A stretch of 64,000 bases of DNA, taken from assembly GCF_033705735.1 (NCBI RefSeq), contig NZ_CP131130.1, positions 1,863,001 to 1,927,000 of the forward strand, in the 5' to 3' direction. Source of the stretch: Shinella zoogloeoides (GTDB taxonomy: Bacteria; Pseudomonadota; Alphaproteobacteria; Rhizobiales; Rhizobiaceae). Each line of letters starts with the position of its first letter. Position 1 is the first letter of the stretch. Positions 37,139 through 46,857 of this stretch are shown piece after piece. The translations under genes were made by a program, and so were the position numbers. The notes under the pieces were generated by a model, which searched no databases, was not told where the DNA came from, and saw only the letters and a program-made list of their open reading frames with translations.

Positions 37139-37917
37139 AGAAGTTCTGGGCCTGGGGCGCCCTCATCATAGGGCTGCTCTATTTCATCCTGCCGCTCCTC
37201 GGCATGACGAACTTCTCGCTGAAGATGCGCCGCGGGGTCTATTCCTTCGATGCCTATGCGGTCGTGCTCGGCGATCCGCGCTTCCAGGAGACCTTCACCT
37301 ATTCCGTCGTGATGGCGCTGTTCACCATCGCCTTCGGGGTGCTCCTCGTCGTGCCGACGGCCTACTGGGTGCGCCTCAAGCTGCCAGGCCTCCGGCCCTA
37401 TGTCGAGTTCGTCACGCTGCTGCCGCTGGTCATCCCGGCCATCGTCATCGTCTTCGGCTACATCCGGCTCTACAATACGTCGAGCTGGCTGCCGCTGACG
37501 GGCTCGATCACCGGCACCAACATCCTCCTGATGTTCGGCTATGCCACGCTGTCGCTGCCCTACATGTACCGCGCGGTGGACACGGGCCTTCGCTCCATCG
37601 ACATCACCACGCTGACGGAGGCCGCCCAGAGCCTCGGCGCCGGCTGGACGACGATCCTCACCCGCATCATCCTGCCGAACGTGCTCGTCGCGGTGCTGTC
37701 GGGCGCCTTCCTGACCTTCGCCATCGTCATCGGCGAGTTCACCATGGCCGCCCTCCTCAACCGCCCCGCCTTCGGCCCCTACATGCAGCTTCTCGGCGCC
37801 AACCGGGCCTATGAGCCGGCCGCGCTCGCCGTGATCGCCTTCGCCATCACCTGGGGCTGCCTCGGCCTGATCCAGCTCGTCTCGCGCTTCCAGAAGGGCG
37901 CGCAAAGCCCTGTCTAA
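37135..37917 (+). CDS. ABC transporter permease (PotC-like)
   Basis: This 260-residue second permease has spans throughout and an EAA loop reading LTEAAQSLGAGWTTILTRIILPN. It pairs with the product of the preceding gene to form the translocation path. Coupling at both ends (4-base overlap upstream, 9-bp gap to the ATPase gene) shows a single operon. A start further upstream in this frame would run antiparallel through the first permease and is not credible. Confidence 0.9.
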   Translation: MKKFWAWGALIIGLLYFILPLLGMTNFSLKMRRGVYSFDAYAVVLGDPRFQETFTYSVVMALFTIAFGVLLVVPTAYWVRLKLPGLRPYVEFVTLLPLVIPAIVIVFGYIRLYNTSSWLPLTGSITGTNILLMFGYATLSLPYMYRAVDTGLRSIDITTLTEAAQSLGAGWTTILTRIILPNVLVAVLSGAFLTFAIVIGEFTMAALLNRPAFGPYMQLLGANRAYEPAALAVIAFAITWGCLGLIQLVSRFQKGAQSPV

Positions 37918-37926
37918 GGATTTCCC

Positions 37927-38988
37927 ATGAGTTTCCTCACACTCTCCAGCATCCAGAAGTCCTTCGGCCCGGTGCAGGTCGTCAAGGACTTCAACATGGC
38001 CATCGAGAAGGGCGAGTTCATCTCCTTCCTCGGCCCGTCCGGCTGCGGCAAGACCACCATCCTGCGCATGATCGCCGGCTTCGAGACGCCCTCGGGCGGC
38101 ACGATAACGATCAACGGCAAGAGCCAGGCGAACCTTCGCCCGAACCAGCGCAACATCGGCATGGTCTTCCAGGCCTATGCGCTCTTCCCCAACATGAACG
38201 TCGCGGAAAACGTCGCCTTCGGCCTCAAGGTCGCCGGCCGGCCGAAGGCCGAGATCGACGCCCGCGTCAAGGAAATGCTCGGCCTCATCAAGCTCGACCA
38301 TCTCGCCGACCGCTACCCCTACCAGATGTCCGGCGGCCAGCAGCAGCGCGTGGCGCTCGCCCGCGCGCTTGCCCCGAAGCCCCAGGTCCTCCTCCTCGAC
38401 GAACCGCTCTCGGCCCTCGACGCCAAGATCCGTGTGTCGCTGCGCGAGGAAATCCGCATGATCCAGCAGCAGCTCGGCATCACCACGGTCTTCGTCACGC
38501 ATGACCAGGAAGAGGCGCTGTCGATCTCCGACCGCATCGTCGTCATGAACGCCGGCAAGGCCGACCAGATCGGCACCCCGGCCGAAATCTACAACCACCC
38601 CTCCACCCGCTTCGTCGCCGGCTTCGTCGGCACGCTCAACCTCATCGAGGCGAAGGTGGTAGACGCGGCCGCGAACCGCGTCACCATCGGCGACCAGGGC
38701 GTGACGCTCCGCGAGCCCCTCGGCAACGCCAAGGCCGGCGATACCGTCTCGCTGGCGCTGCGCCCCGAGGCCGGCTCCATCGCCCCCGACGCCAAGGGCG
38801 ATACCGCGCTTTCCGGCGAGGTCGTCTCGTCCAACTTCCTCGGCTCGGTCATCCGCACCCGCATGAAGGTCGGCGGCAGCGTCATCTCCTTCGACATGTT
38901 CAACAGCCCCGGCCTCGTGCCGCCGGCCGTCGGCGAAACGGTGACGCTGCGCTTCACCGCCGGAGACCTCCTGGTCATCCACGACTGA
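37927..38988 (+). CDS. ABC transporter ATP-binding protein (PotA-like)
   Basis: This 353-residue ATPase has Walker A GPSGCGKTT, Q-loop VFQAYALFPNM, signature SGGQQQRVALARAL and Walker B VLLLDEPLSALD. The H-loop is TTVFVTHDQEEALS, followed by a C-terminal TOBE-type regulatory domain (about residues 270-353). It powers the importer encoded at 35060-37917. The four-gene order receptor, permease, permease, ATPase is standard for spermidine/iron-type systems. A second PotA-like ATPase is at 40908, so two related importers lie close together. Confidence 0.93.
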   Translation: MSFLTLSSIQKSFGPVQVVKDFNMAIEKGEFISFLGPSGCGKTTILRMIAGFETPSGGTITINGKSQANLRPNQRNIGMVFQAYALFPNMNVAENVAFGLKVAGRPKAEIDARVKEMLGLIKLDHLADRYPYQMSGGQQQRVALARALAPKPQVLLLDEPLSALDAKIRVSLREEIRMIQQQLGITTVFVTHDQEEALSISDRIVVMNAGKADQIGTPAEIYNHPSTRFVAGFVGTLNLIEAKVVDAAANRVTIGDQGVTLREPLGNAKAGDTVSLALRPEAGSIAPDAKGDTALSGEVVSSNFLGSVIRTRMKVGGSVISFDMFNSPGLVPPAVGETVTLRFTAGDLLVIHD

Positions 38989-38995
38989 ACGTCCA

Positions 38996-39021
38996 TTCCA
39001 CGCCTTACCGAAGGCGTGGAA
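38996..39021 (+). terminator. Hairpin after the first Pot-like operon
   Basis: TTCCACGCCTT and AAGGCGTGGAA form an 11-bp stem 8 bp after the ATPase stop. There is no immediate T-run, so termination may be imperfect or the hairpin may protect the 3' end. Confidence 0.5.
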
Positions 39022-39087
39022 AAATCTGTCGTGAATCGTGTTTTTTGCGTCGCCCGCGGATTTGATCTGCGAGCGATTGCCGTTTAG

Positions 39088-39804
<717 letters not shown>

Positions 39805-39871
39805 ATCGGTTTCTCAAGAACCGGAATCGGCTCGTGAAGGCGAATCGATAAACCGCTGAAAAGACTCTGGA

Positions 39872-39897
39872 AGCCCGGCAGCGATGCCGGGCTTTTC
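39872..39897 (+). terminator. Rho-independent terminator after ribH
   Basis: AGCCCGGC-AGCGAT-GCCGGGCT is followed by TTTCC. It also lies just past the stop of the leftward LuxR-type gene, so it may serve both transcripts. Confidence 0.8.
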
Positions 39898-39914
39898 CGT
39901 CCTCTCTCCTGCGT

Positions 39915-40712
39915 CTAAGCCTGCAAGTTCTTCAGATAGATCGACAGCAACTGGATCTGCGACGAGATGCCCAGCTTGCGGTAGACGTTCCGCCGGTGGA
40001 CCTTCACCGTCCCCGTCGAGATATCGAGCTTCAGCCCGATCGATTCCGACGAATGCCCCTGCAGCACCAGCTCGATGATCGAGGCCTCGCGGTCGGTGAG
40101 GTTGAGCTTGCGCCAGACCTTGTCCGCCGCGCTCACCGGCTCGCTGCGCCGCCCGCGCCCCTGCCCCGCAAGCGCGAAGCGTTCCGCAAGGCCGCTCCAG
40201 GCCTGGCGCACGAAAGCGGCGACGAAGGGTTCGGCATCCGCCAGCAGCGCGAATTCGGCGGCCGGGAAGACCCCCGTCTTCTCGCGCCGCATCAGCGAGA
40301 CGACCACCGTCACGCCGTCGCCTACCGGCGCGAAGAAGCCCAGTTCCTCGGCAAGCCGTGTCTGCGAGTAGTAGGTGCGGTAGTATTCGCTGGAGAAGAA
40401 GCGGTCCGGCGCGAGCTCCCGCATGCGGAAGACGCCGGCCCGGCCCGCCCGCGCCGTGTGGTAGAACGGATCGAGCAGATACGGACCCACCTGATAAAGC
40501 GTCACGAAGACATGGTAATCGTCCGCATCGAAGGTGCTGAAGAGGTCGATCGGCCGGGCCTTGTCGCGATAGGCGAAGATGACCATGTCGTCGAAGCGCA
40601 CGAGCGCCCGCGTCATCGCCAGCAGGGCTTCGCCCGCCTGCCCGTCGGAGCGTTCCGCCGCATCCGTCCAGTCGGCGAGCGTGCGGAAGAGTGCCGTGAA
40701 ATCGACCCGCAT
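39915..40712 (-). CDS. LuxR-family transcriptional regulator
   Basis: This 265-residue protein has a C-terminal LuxR helix-turn-helix (about residues 200-260): LTDREASIIELVLQGHSSESIGLKLDI and TVKVHRRNVYRKLGISSQ are diagnostic. The N-terminal 190 residues form an uncharacterised sensor-like domain without an autoinducer or receiver signature. Gene position, divergent from the Pot-like importer with 195 bp between, suggests control of that operon. The ATG at 40712 is the natural start. Confidence 0.87.
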   Translation of the reverse strand: MRVDFTALFRTLADWTDAAERSDGQAGEALLAMTRALVRFDDMVIFAYRDKARPIDLFSTFDADDYHVFVTLYQVGPYLLDPFYHTARAGRAGVFRMRELAPDRFFSSEYYRTYYSQTRLAEELGFFAPVGDGVTVVVSLMRREKTGVFPAAEFALLADAEPFVAAFVRQAWSGLAERFALAGQGRGRRSEPVSAADKVWRKLNLTDREASIIELVLQGHSSESIGLKLDISTGTVKVHRRNVYRKLGISSQIQLLSIYLKNLQA

Positions 40713-40798
40713 GGCGCTGATGCTCCCCCGATCCCCTTGCGGCGCACGTTTTTCGCCGCGCCGGGATATACTCCTTCCATAGCCGGTTTACGGATAAA

Positions 40799-40816
40799 AT
40801 ACCTCTCTCGGGGTAT
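40799..40816. promoter_or_regulatory. Candidate operator in the LuxR/importer divergent region
   Basis: ATACCTCTCTCGGGGTAT contains inverted ATACC/GGTAT arms between the divergent LuxR-type gene and the ATPase gene. It is a weak dyad, and assignment to this regulator is a guess from position. Confidence 0.3.
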
Positions 40817-40907
40817 ATACCGCCCACCGGCGGCTGACTAGCATCCTCCCCGACGGTGGCTAAAGCGGCGCAAGATCGCTTCAACGCAACAACCGCAGGG
40901 AACAGAC

Positions 40908-41987
40908 GTGACATCCGCCTCCACGAACGACATCGAGTTCCGGTCGGTGACCAAGCGCTATGGCGCGGTGACCGCGGTCTCCGACATAAACCTTTCCGTG
41001 CCGAAGGGTGCCTTCGTCGCGCTGCTCGGCCCGTCCGGCTGCGGCAAGACGACCTGCCTTCGCATGATCGGCGGCTTCGAGCAGCCGAGCGAGGGCGAGG
41101 TGCTGATCGCCGGCAATGTCGCCAACGGCGTGCCGGCCTATCGCCGCCCGGTCAACATGGTGTTCCAGCAATATGCGCTCTTCCCGCATTTCGACGTGGA
41201 GAAGAACGTCGCCTACGGCCTGAAGCAGCTCCGTCCGCGGCTGCCGGCCGAAGAAATCTCCCGCCGCGTCGGCGAGGCGCTGGAAATGGTACGGCTTTCC
41301 GGCTTCGCCAGGCGCCGCATTCATGAAATGTCCGGCGGCCAGCAGCAACGCGTGGCGCTCGCCCGCGCCCTCGTCAACAAGCCCTCCGTGCTCCTCCTCG
41401 ACGAGCCGCTGGCGGCGCTCGACAAGAAGCTGCGCACCGCCATGCAGATCGAGCTGCAGACGCTCCAGCGCGACCTCGGCATTACCTTCGTTCTCGTCAC
41501 CCATGACCAGGAGGAGGCGCTGTCGATGAGCGACCTCGTCTGCGTCATGAGCGCCGGCCGCATCCGCCAGCTCGCGACGCCCCAGGAGGTCTACGACCGC
41601 CCGGCCGATCTCTTCGTGGCCGATTTCGTCGGCAAGACCAACCGTTTCGACGGCACGCTGGAGGCCGGCGGCACCATCCGCCTCGGCAACGGCACGGCTC
41701 TGCCCGCCCCGCGCGGCGATCTTCAGCCGGGCGCCGTCACCGTGGCGCTCCGCCCCGAGGCGATCCGCCTTGCGCGCGGCGCGGAGGGCGCGACGACGCT
41801 GGAGGGCACCGTCACCCATCGCATCTTCCTCGGCTCGGCCGCCGAATACTCCATCGCCATCGACGGGCTGGGCGACCTCCTCGTCACCGCCGAACGCCAT
41901 AACCAGTCGGAAAACGACCTCGTCGCGCCGGGCGAACGGGTCGCAATCAGCTTCGATCCCGGCACAGCGCATATCTTTCCGGCCTGA
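40908..41987 (+). CDS. Spermidine/putrescine-type ABC ATP-binding protein (PotA-like)
   Basis: This 359-residue ATPase carries Walker A GPSGCGKTT, VFQQYALFPHFDV, signature SGGQQQRVALARALV, Walker B LLLDEPLAALDKKL and FVLVTHDQEEALSMSD. The C-terminal TOBE_2 domain (about 275-359) includes VALRPEAIRLARG. GTG at 40908 follows CAGGGAAC, a fair ribosome site. It is first in an operon of ATPase, receptor, two permeases and an SDR dehydrogenase. The dehydrogenase suggests the solute is oxidised after entry. Confidence 0.92.
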   Translation: MTSASTNDIEFRSVTKRYGAVTAVSDINLSVPKGAFVALLGPSGCGKTTCLRMIGGFEQPSEGEVLIAGNVANGVPAYRRPVNMVFQQYALFPHFDVEKNVAYGLKQLRPRLPAEEISRRVGEALEMVRLSGFARRRIHEMSGGQQQRVALARALVNKPSVLLLDEPLAALDKKLRTAMQIELQTLQRDLGITFVLVTHDQEEALSMSDLVCVMSAGRIRQLATPQEVYDRPADLFVADFVGKTNRFDGTLEAGGTIRLGNGTALPAPRGDLQPGAVTVALRPEAIRLARGAEGATTLEGTVTHRIFLGSAAEYSIAIDGLGDLLVTAERHNQSENDLVAPGERVAISFDPGTAHIFPA

Positions 41988-42022
41988 GGGGAAACAGGCC
42001 CCAAACACAAGGGAACAGTGTG

Positions 42023-43189
42023 ATGTCGAAATGGTTCAGAGACAATGCCCCGATCAGCGCCCATGAGCTGACGGAAGAATTCATGCGCCTGAAGCGCGGC
42101 TCCGTCACGCGCCGCCACTTCCTCGGCGTCACCGGCCTCGGCCTTGCCGCCGCCGTGCTCGCCCGCCAGCCCGGCCTCTTCAATTCGGCCGCCTATGCGC
42201 AGCAGGAAGACCTCGGCTCGGCCATGTCCATCGCTACCTGGCCGAACTACCACGACCCCGCAACCTTCGAGGCCTTCACCGCCGAGACGGGCGTCGCCGT
42301 CGAGGTCAACGTCTTCGGCTCGAACGAGGAGATGCTGGCAAAGCTGCAGGCCGGCGGCACCGGCTGGGACCTGTTCGTGCCCACGAACTACACGATCTCC
42401 ACCTATGCCGGCCTCGGCCTGATCGATCCGCTCGATCTTTCCAAGGTGCCGAACTTCGACCAGAAGACCCAGAATGTACGTTTCACCAATGAGGGCACGG
42501 TCGACGGCAAGGTCTATGCGCTGCCGAAGAACTGGGGCACGACCGGCATCGCCGTCAATTCCGACAAGGTGAAGTCCAAGGTCACGAGCTGGAAGGAATT
42601 CTTCGAGATCGCCATGACCGAGGCGGACGGCCGCGCCATGGTGCACGACTACCAGCTCACCACCATCGGCAACGCCCTCGTCTCGCTCGGCTTCTCCTTC
42701 AACTCGGTCAAGCCCGAGGAGCTTGCCAAGGCCGAGGAGCTGCTGATCAAGGTCAAGCCGCACCTCTATGCCATCAACAGCGACTACCAGCCCTCCATGC
42801 GCGCCACCGACGCCTGGATGACCATGTGCTGGACGAACGACGGCGCGCAGCTCAACCGCGACATCCCGGAAATCCACTTCACGCTCGGCTCCGACGGCGG
42901 CGAGATCTGGTCGGACTTCTACGCCGTCCCGAAGGCGGCCGCCAACAAGCCGGCCGGCTATGCGCTGCTCAACTACCTGATGGACCCGCAGCATGCGGTG
43001 AAGGAGCACATCGCCAACGGCGCGCCCACCACCGACAGCCGCGTCATCGCCCTGCTGCCGGCCGAGATCACCGGCAACAAGATCGTCTATCCCGACGAGG
43101 CAGCGCTGACCCCGCTGGAATTCGGCGCTGCCGTGACGCTCACCGACCCGGCGCGCGCAGAGCTGATGGCGCGGTTCAAGTCGGCGTAA
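42023..43189 (+). CDS. PotD-like ABC substrate-binding protein with Tat leader
   Basis: This periplasmic receptor of about 388 residues has an unusually long leader: about 28 polar residues precede the twin-arginine motif VTRRHFLGVTG, then a hydrophobic span ends near AAYAQQ. The PotD/PotF fold shows as MSIATWPNYHDPATFEAFTAETG, WDLFVPTNYTISTYAGLGLI, NWGTTGIAVNSDKV, and WSDFYAVPKAAANKPAGYALL. Ligand residues for a polyamine cannot be confirmed by eye. ATG 42023 is preferred; GTG 42020 is possible. A 281-bp repeat-filled gap separates it from the permeases. Confidence 0.9.
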   Translation: MSKWFRDNAPISAHELTEEFMRLKRGSVTRRHFLGVTGLGLAAAVLARQPGLFNSAAYAQQEDLGSAMSIATWPNYHDPATFEAFTAETGVAVEVNVFGSNEEMLAKLQAGGTGWDLFVPTNYTISTYAGLGLIDPLDLSKVPNFDQKTQNVRFTNEGTVDGKVYALPKNWGTTGIAVNSDKVKSKVTSWKEFFEIAMTEADGRAMVHDYQLTTIGNALVSLGFSFNSVKPEELAKAEELLIKVKPHLYAINSDYQPSMRATDAWMTMCWTNDGAQLNRDIPEIHFTLGSDGGEIWSDFYAVPKAAANKPAGYALLNYLMDPQHAVKEHIANGAPTTDSRVIALLPAEITGNKIVYPDEAALTPLEFGAAVTLTDPARAELMARFKSA

Positions 43190-43217
43190 CAAAGCACGGG
43201 AAGCCGTTCCGACCTGC

Positions 43218-43441
43218 CGATCTCCCCCCCTTGTGGGGGAGATGCCCGGCAGGGCAGAGGGGGGTGTGGCACCCACCTGCCCCCGCCGGATCGTCGTCCT
43301 GGCTGCGCCGTTGCTACCCCCCTCTGTCGGCTTCGCCGACATCTCCCCCACAAGGGGGGAGATCAGAGGGAGTATGCCGCAATGTTTTTCCTTCTCCCCG
43401 CTTGCGGGGAGAAGGTGGCCGGCAGGCCGGATGAGGGGCGA
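43218..43441. repeat. Mosaic of two intergenic palindrome families inside the Pot-like operon
   Basis: Two inverted units of the ATCTCCCCC-ACAAG-GGGGGAGAT family (43218-43265 and 43314-43363) flank a spacer. A RIME-like half with CTCCCCGC/GCGGGGAG and GGTGGCCGGCAGGCCGGATGAGGG follows (43398-43441). They fill the space between the receptor and permease genes of one operon. Confidence 0.75.
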
Positions 43442-43470
43442 CCCTCGCAATTCGCAACAGGACCAATGCA

Positions 43471-44337
43471 ATGCCCCTGACGACGACGGCGAAAAGACGG
43501 CTGGTGACGACGGCGCTGCTGGCGCCGGCCTCCCTCTGGCTGTTCGTCTTCCTGGTGCTGCCCTTCATCGCCATGGTGGTCTTCTCCGTTGGCGAGCGCG
43601 GACCGGCGGGCGGCTACCAGGCGGCCTTCACCCTTGCGCAATATGCCAACCTGCCGGCCCGTTCCGCCGCCTACTGGAACACGCTGATGCTGGCGCCGGT
43701 CGGCGCTTTCCTCTGCCTGCTGGTCGCCTATCCGACCGCCTATTACCTCGCCGTCAAGGCAAGCCCGCGCCACCGGCTGCTGCTGGTCTCGCTGGTCGTC
43801 GTTCCGTTCTGGACGAGCCTTCTGGTGCGCACCTATGCCTGGATGTATATCCTCGGCTCGCGCGGCATCCCGAACCTCCTCGACATGATCGGCATCGAGA
43901 ACGTGCGCCTGCTCAACACGCCGGGCGCCGTGCTGCTCGGCATCGTCTACGGCTACCTGCCGCTGATGATCATGCCGATCTATGTCAGCCTCGAAAAGCT
44001 CGACCGCCGGCTGCTGGAGGCTTCGGCCGATCTCGGCGCGAAGCCCGTCTCGACCTTCTTCTCCGTCACCCTGCCGCTCTCGCTGCCGGGCGTCATGACG
44101 GGCGTCGCGCTCGTCACGATCCTGCTGCTCGGCGAATATCTCATTCCGCAGCTTCTCGGCGGCGGCAAGGTCTTCTTCATCGGCAATGCGCTGGTCGACC
44201 TCTTCCTGCAATCGCGCAACTGGCCCTTCGGCTCGGCCATCGCGGTCACGCTGGTCGCCATCGTGGTCGTGGTGCTGATGGTCGCCATGCGCATCGCCTG
44301 GAAAATCTCCGGCACGAGACAGGTGGATCTCGTCTGA
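43471..44337 (+). CDS. PotB-like ABC permease
   Basis: This 288-residue inner-membrane permease has six or so spans. WMYILGSRGIPN and the EAA loop LLEASADLGAKPVSTFFSVTLPLSLPG fit the spermidine/putrescine PotB group. It shares one base with the next permease gene (TGATG), so the pair is co-translated. It should work with the ATPase at 40908 and receptor at 42023 despite the repeat block between them. Confidence 0.92.
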   Translation: MPLTTTAKRRLVTTALLAPASLWLFVFLVLPFIAMVVFSVGERGPAGGYQAAFTLAQYANLPARSAAYWNTLMLAPVGAFLCLLVAYPTAYYLAVKASPRHRLLLVSLVVVPFWTSLLVRTYAWMYILGSRGIPNLLDMIGIENVRLLNTPGAVLLGIVYGYLPLMIMPIYVSLEKLDRRLLEASADLGAKPVSTFFSVTLPLSLPGVMTGVALVTILLLGEYLIPQLLGGGKVFFIGNALVDLFLQSRNWPFGSAIAVTLVAIVVVVLMVAMRIAWKISGTRQVDLV

Positions 44338-45161
44338 TGCGCGCGCTGATAACCTCCGTCTATCTGTTCCTCTACGCGCCGATCGCGCTGGTCGTACTGT
44401 TCTCCTTCAATGCGGGGCGCAATGCCAGCGAGTTCACCGGCTTCTCGACGCAATGGTACGGCAAGGCGCTCGCCAATCCGTTCCTCGTCGCCGCGTTGCA
44501 GAACAGCCTGATCATCGCCTTTACCAGCGCCACGCTCGCCGCCGTCTTCGGCACCATGGCCGCCCTTGGCCTGGAACGCCTCGGCGCGCGCACCCGCGCC
44601 CTCTTCGACGGCCTGCTCGCCGCCGCCATCGTCGTGCCGGGCGTCGTCATCGGCATCGCGACGCTGGTCGCGCTCGTCGCGGTCTTCGGCGTCGTCAATC
44701 CGGCCATCGCCTCGCTCTGGCCGGGTGAGAAACCGCCGCAACTCGGCCTCGGCTACGGCTCGATCATCGCCGCACACGGCCTCTTCACCATGGCGCTCGT
44801 GACGATGATCGTGAAGGCGCGCATCGCCACGCTCGGACGCGACATCGTCGAGGCCTCGGCCGATCTCTACGCCACGCCCTTCACCACTTTCCGCGATATC
44901 GTCCTGCCGCAGATCCTGCCCTCGGTGCTGGCCGGATTCCTGCTCGCCTTCACCTTCTCCTTCGACGATTTCATCGTGGCCTTCTTCGTCGCGGGCTCCA
45001 AGACGACGCTGCCGATCTACGTCTTCGCCTCGATCCGCCGCGGCGTGACGCCGGAGGTCAACGCCATCGCGACGATGGTGCTGGTCGCCTCGCTCTTCCT
45101 CATTCTCGTCGCCCGCCTCCTGATGCGGGAAAAGAAAACGAAATCGCCTGCCGGAGAATAA
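44337..45161 (+). CDS. PotC-like ABC permease
   Basis: This 274-residue inner-membrane permease has the EAA loop DIVEASADLYATPFTTFRDIVLPQILPS and the PotC-like FTFSFDDFIVAFFVAGS. It forms the channel with the preceding gene product. Its start ATG overlaps the preceding stop by one base, and only 3 bp separate it from the SDR gene, so expression is tightly linked. Residues near the C-terminus (REKKTKSPAGE) are cytosolic and basic. Confidence 0.92.
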   Translation: MRALITSVYLFLYAPIALVVLFSFNAGRNASEFTGFSTQWYGKALANPFLVAALQNSLIIAFTSATLAAVFGTMAALGLERLGARTRALFDGLLAAAIVVPGVVIGIATLVALVAVFGVVNPAIASLWPGEKPPQLGLGYGSIIAAHGLFTMALVTMIVKARIATLGRDIVEASADLYATPFTTFRDIVLPQILPSVLAGFLLAFTFSFDDFIVAFFVAGSKTTLPIYVFASIRRGVTPEVNAIATMVLVASLFLILVARLLMREKKTKSPAGE

Positions 45162-45164
45162 CAG

Positions 45165-45926
45165 ATGATCCTGAAGAACCGCGTCGCCATCGTCACCGGG
45201 GCCGGCTCCGGCATCGGCCGGGCCGGCGCGCGCATCATGGCGCGCGAGGGCGCGACCGTCTGCGTCGCCGACCGCGACGAGACGCGGGCCGGCGAGACGG
45301 TCGATCTCATCCGCAGCGAGGGCGGCACGGCCGAGGCCGTCATCCTCGACGTCACCGACGACGTGGAACTGAAGATGGCGATTGCCGGCGTGCTCTCGCG
45401 CCACGGCCGCATCGACATCCTGCACAACCATGCGGGCGCGCAGGTTGCCGGCGATCTCGAAAGCGTCGCGCTCGACGGGCTGGATCTTTCCTGGAACCTC
45501 AATGTGCGCGCCCATCTCATGGCCGCCCGCCTCGTCATGCCGGCCATGAGGGCGCAGGGAAAAGGCGTCATCCTCAACACCTCCTCCTCTTCAGGCGTGC
45601 TCTACGACCGCGAGATGATCGCCTATACGACGACCAAGCACGCCGTCATCGCCATGACGAAGCAGATGGCCGGCGACTATGCCCGCCACGGCATCCGCGT
45701 CAACGCGCTCTGCCCCGGCTGGGTCGACACGCCCTTCAACGCCCCCTTCATCGACCAGATGGGCGGGCGCAGGGCCATCGAGGACTATATCAGGGAAAAG
45801 GTGCCCATGGGCCGCTGGGCGAATGTCGAGGAGATCGCCGAACCGATCCTCTTCCTCGTCTCCGACCGGTCAAGCTACATGACCGGCCAGATCCTCGTGG
45901 TGGACGGCGGCGAGACCGTCGTCTAG
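45165..45926 (+). CDS. Short-chain dehydrogenase/reductase
   Basis: This 253-residue classical SDR has the nucleotide motif TGAGSGIG at about residues 11-18, LHNHAGAQ in place of the usual NNAG, and NTSSSSG with the catalytic Ser. YTTTK is the Tyr-x-x-x-Lys pair, and PGWVDTPF and MTGQILVVDGGETV complete the fold. ADRDE after the second strand favours NAD(H). It is the last gene of the importer operon, so it probably oxidises a hydroxyl on the imported compound. The HNHAG variation is a mild departure from the family. Confidence 0.9.
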   Translation: MILKNRVAIVTGAGSGIGRAGARIMAREGATVCVADRDETRAGETVDLIRSEGGTAEAVILDVTDDVELKMAIAGVLSRHGRIDILHNHAGAQVAGDLESVALDGLDLSWNLNVRAHLMAARLVMPAMRAQGKGVILNTSSSSGVLYDREMIAYTTTKHAVIAMTKQMAGDYARHGIRVNALCPGWVDTPFNAPFIDQMGGRRAIEDYIREKVPMGRWANVEEIAEPILFLVSDRSSYMTGQILVVDGGETVV

Positions 45927-45933
45927 CTCTGCT

Positions 45934-45984
45934 CAGCGCAGTTCCGGACGCAAAACCGCCTCACACTTTTGCTGGACTTGCTCA
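45934..45984. repeat. Dispersed rhizobial repeat, copy 2
   Basis: GCGCAGTTCCGGACGCAAAACC...CACTTTTGCTGGACTTGCTC is related to the copies at 21349 and 48610. It supplies the 55-bp gap between two convergent genes and overlaps the stop codon of the L,D-transpeptidase gene. Confidence 0.6.
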
Positions 45985-46695
45985 GACGGACCCCAGCCCG
46001 CCCTGATGCACGACGATGCGCGCGTGGTAGGGCACGCGCTTGTAGAGATCGAGCACATCCTGGTTGACCAGCCGCACGCAGCCCGAAGAGGTCGCCTTGC
46101 CGATCGACCTCCATTCCGGCGAGCCGTGCAGGCGGTAGAGCGTATCCTTGCCGTTCTGGAAAATGTAGAGCGCGCGGGCGCCGAGCGGGTTCTTGACGCC
46201 CGGGTCCATGCCGCCATTCTCGACGGAATAGCGGGCAAGGCTCGGCTGGCGCTTGATCATGTCGTCCGGCACCTTCCAGCGCGGCCAGGGCTGGCGCCAC
46301 TGGATGACACCCTCGCCCTCCCAGGCAAAGCCGTCGCGGCCGATGCCGACGCCGTAGCGCATCGCCGTGCCGCCCGGTTCCACGACATAGAGGAAGCGCG
46401 TGGCCGTATCGACCACCACCGTGCCTGCCGGCTCGCCGGTCGGGTCCTTGACGCGCTGGCGGTAGTATCTCGGATCGATCTCCTTGTAAGGGATCGCCGG
46501 GATGAGATGGCCGCCATCCTCGACGACGGCATAGCGCGCCGCCAGCTCCTCGTCCGTTGCCGGCACGATCGGATAGCTGACCTTCTGGGGAAGCGGGACG
46601 GCCCTGGTCGAGGTTTCCGTGGTTGCGCATCCTGCGAGCGTCGCGGCGGCGCCCAGGAAGAAGGCTCTGCGCGACAAAGTGCACACCGTAGGCAT
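45982..46695 (-). CDS. L,D-transpeptidase (YkuD) lipoprotein
   Basis: This 237-residue cell-envelope enzyme has an N-terminal Arg-Arg and hydrophobic stretch ending in the lipobox LAGC near residue 22. The YkuD domain has VVVDTATRFLYVVEPG, YGVGIGRDGFAWEG, the catalytic YRLHGSPEWRSIG and SSGCVRLVNQDVLDLY. It is shorter than the paralogue at 21609 and lacks a PG-binding domain, matching the ErfK-like group that attaches proteins or makes crosslinks. Its last codons overlap a dispersed repeat. Confidence 0.92.
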   Translation of the reverse strand: MPTVCTLSRRAFFLGAAATLAGCATTETSTRAVPLPQKVSYPIVPATDEELAARYAVVEDGGHLIPAIPYKEIDPRYYRQRVKDPTGEPAGTVVVDTATRFLYVVEPGGTAMRYGVGIGRDGFAWEGEGVIQWRQPWPRWKVPDDMIKRQPSLARYSVENGGMDPGVKNPLGARALYIFQNGKDTLYRLHGSPEWRSIGKATSSGCVRLVNQDVLDLYKRVPYHARIVVHQGGLGSV

Positions 46696-46857
46696 TCTCT
46701 ATATCGACTCCAATGAAAACGTGTTGGAGCCGATGGCTAGCCAAAGCAGGAAGGGGCTGGCAAGAAGCGGGAGCATCACATCTTCGGCATCCGCCCCGCA
46801 TAGTCGCGGACAGATGCAAAGCGGCCACGCTGGACCATGCCGGGAGGGCAGAAAACG

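Noticed and set aside
43218..43441. CRISPR array in the repeat-rich gaps
   Set aside because: Units are inverted palindromes with irregular spacing and no unique spacers of constant length. No cas genes are present.
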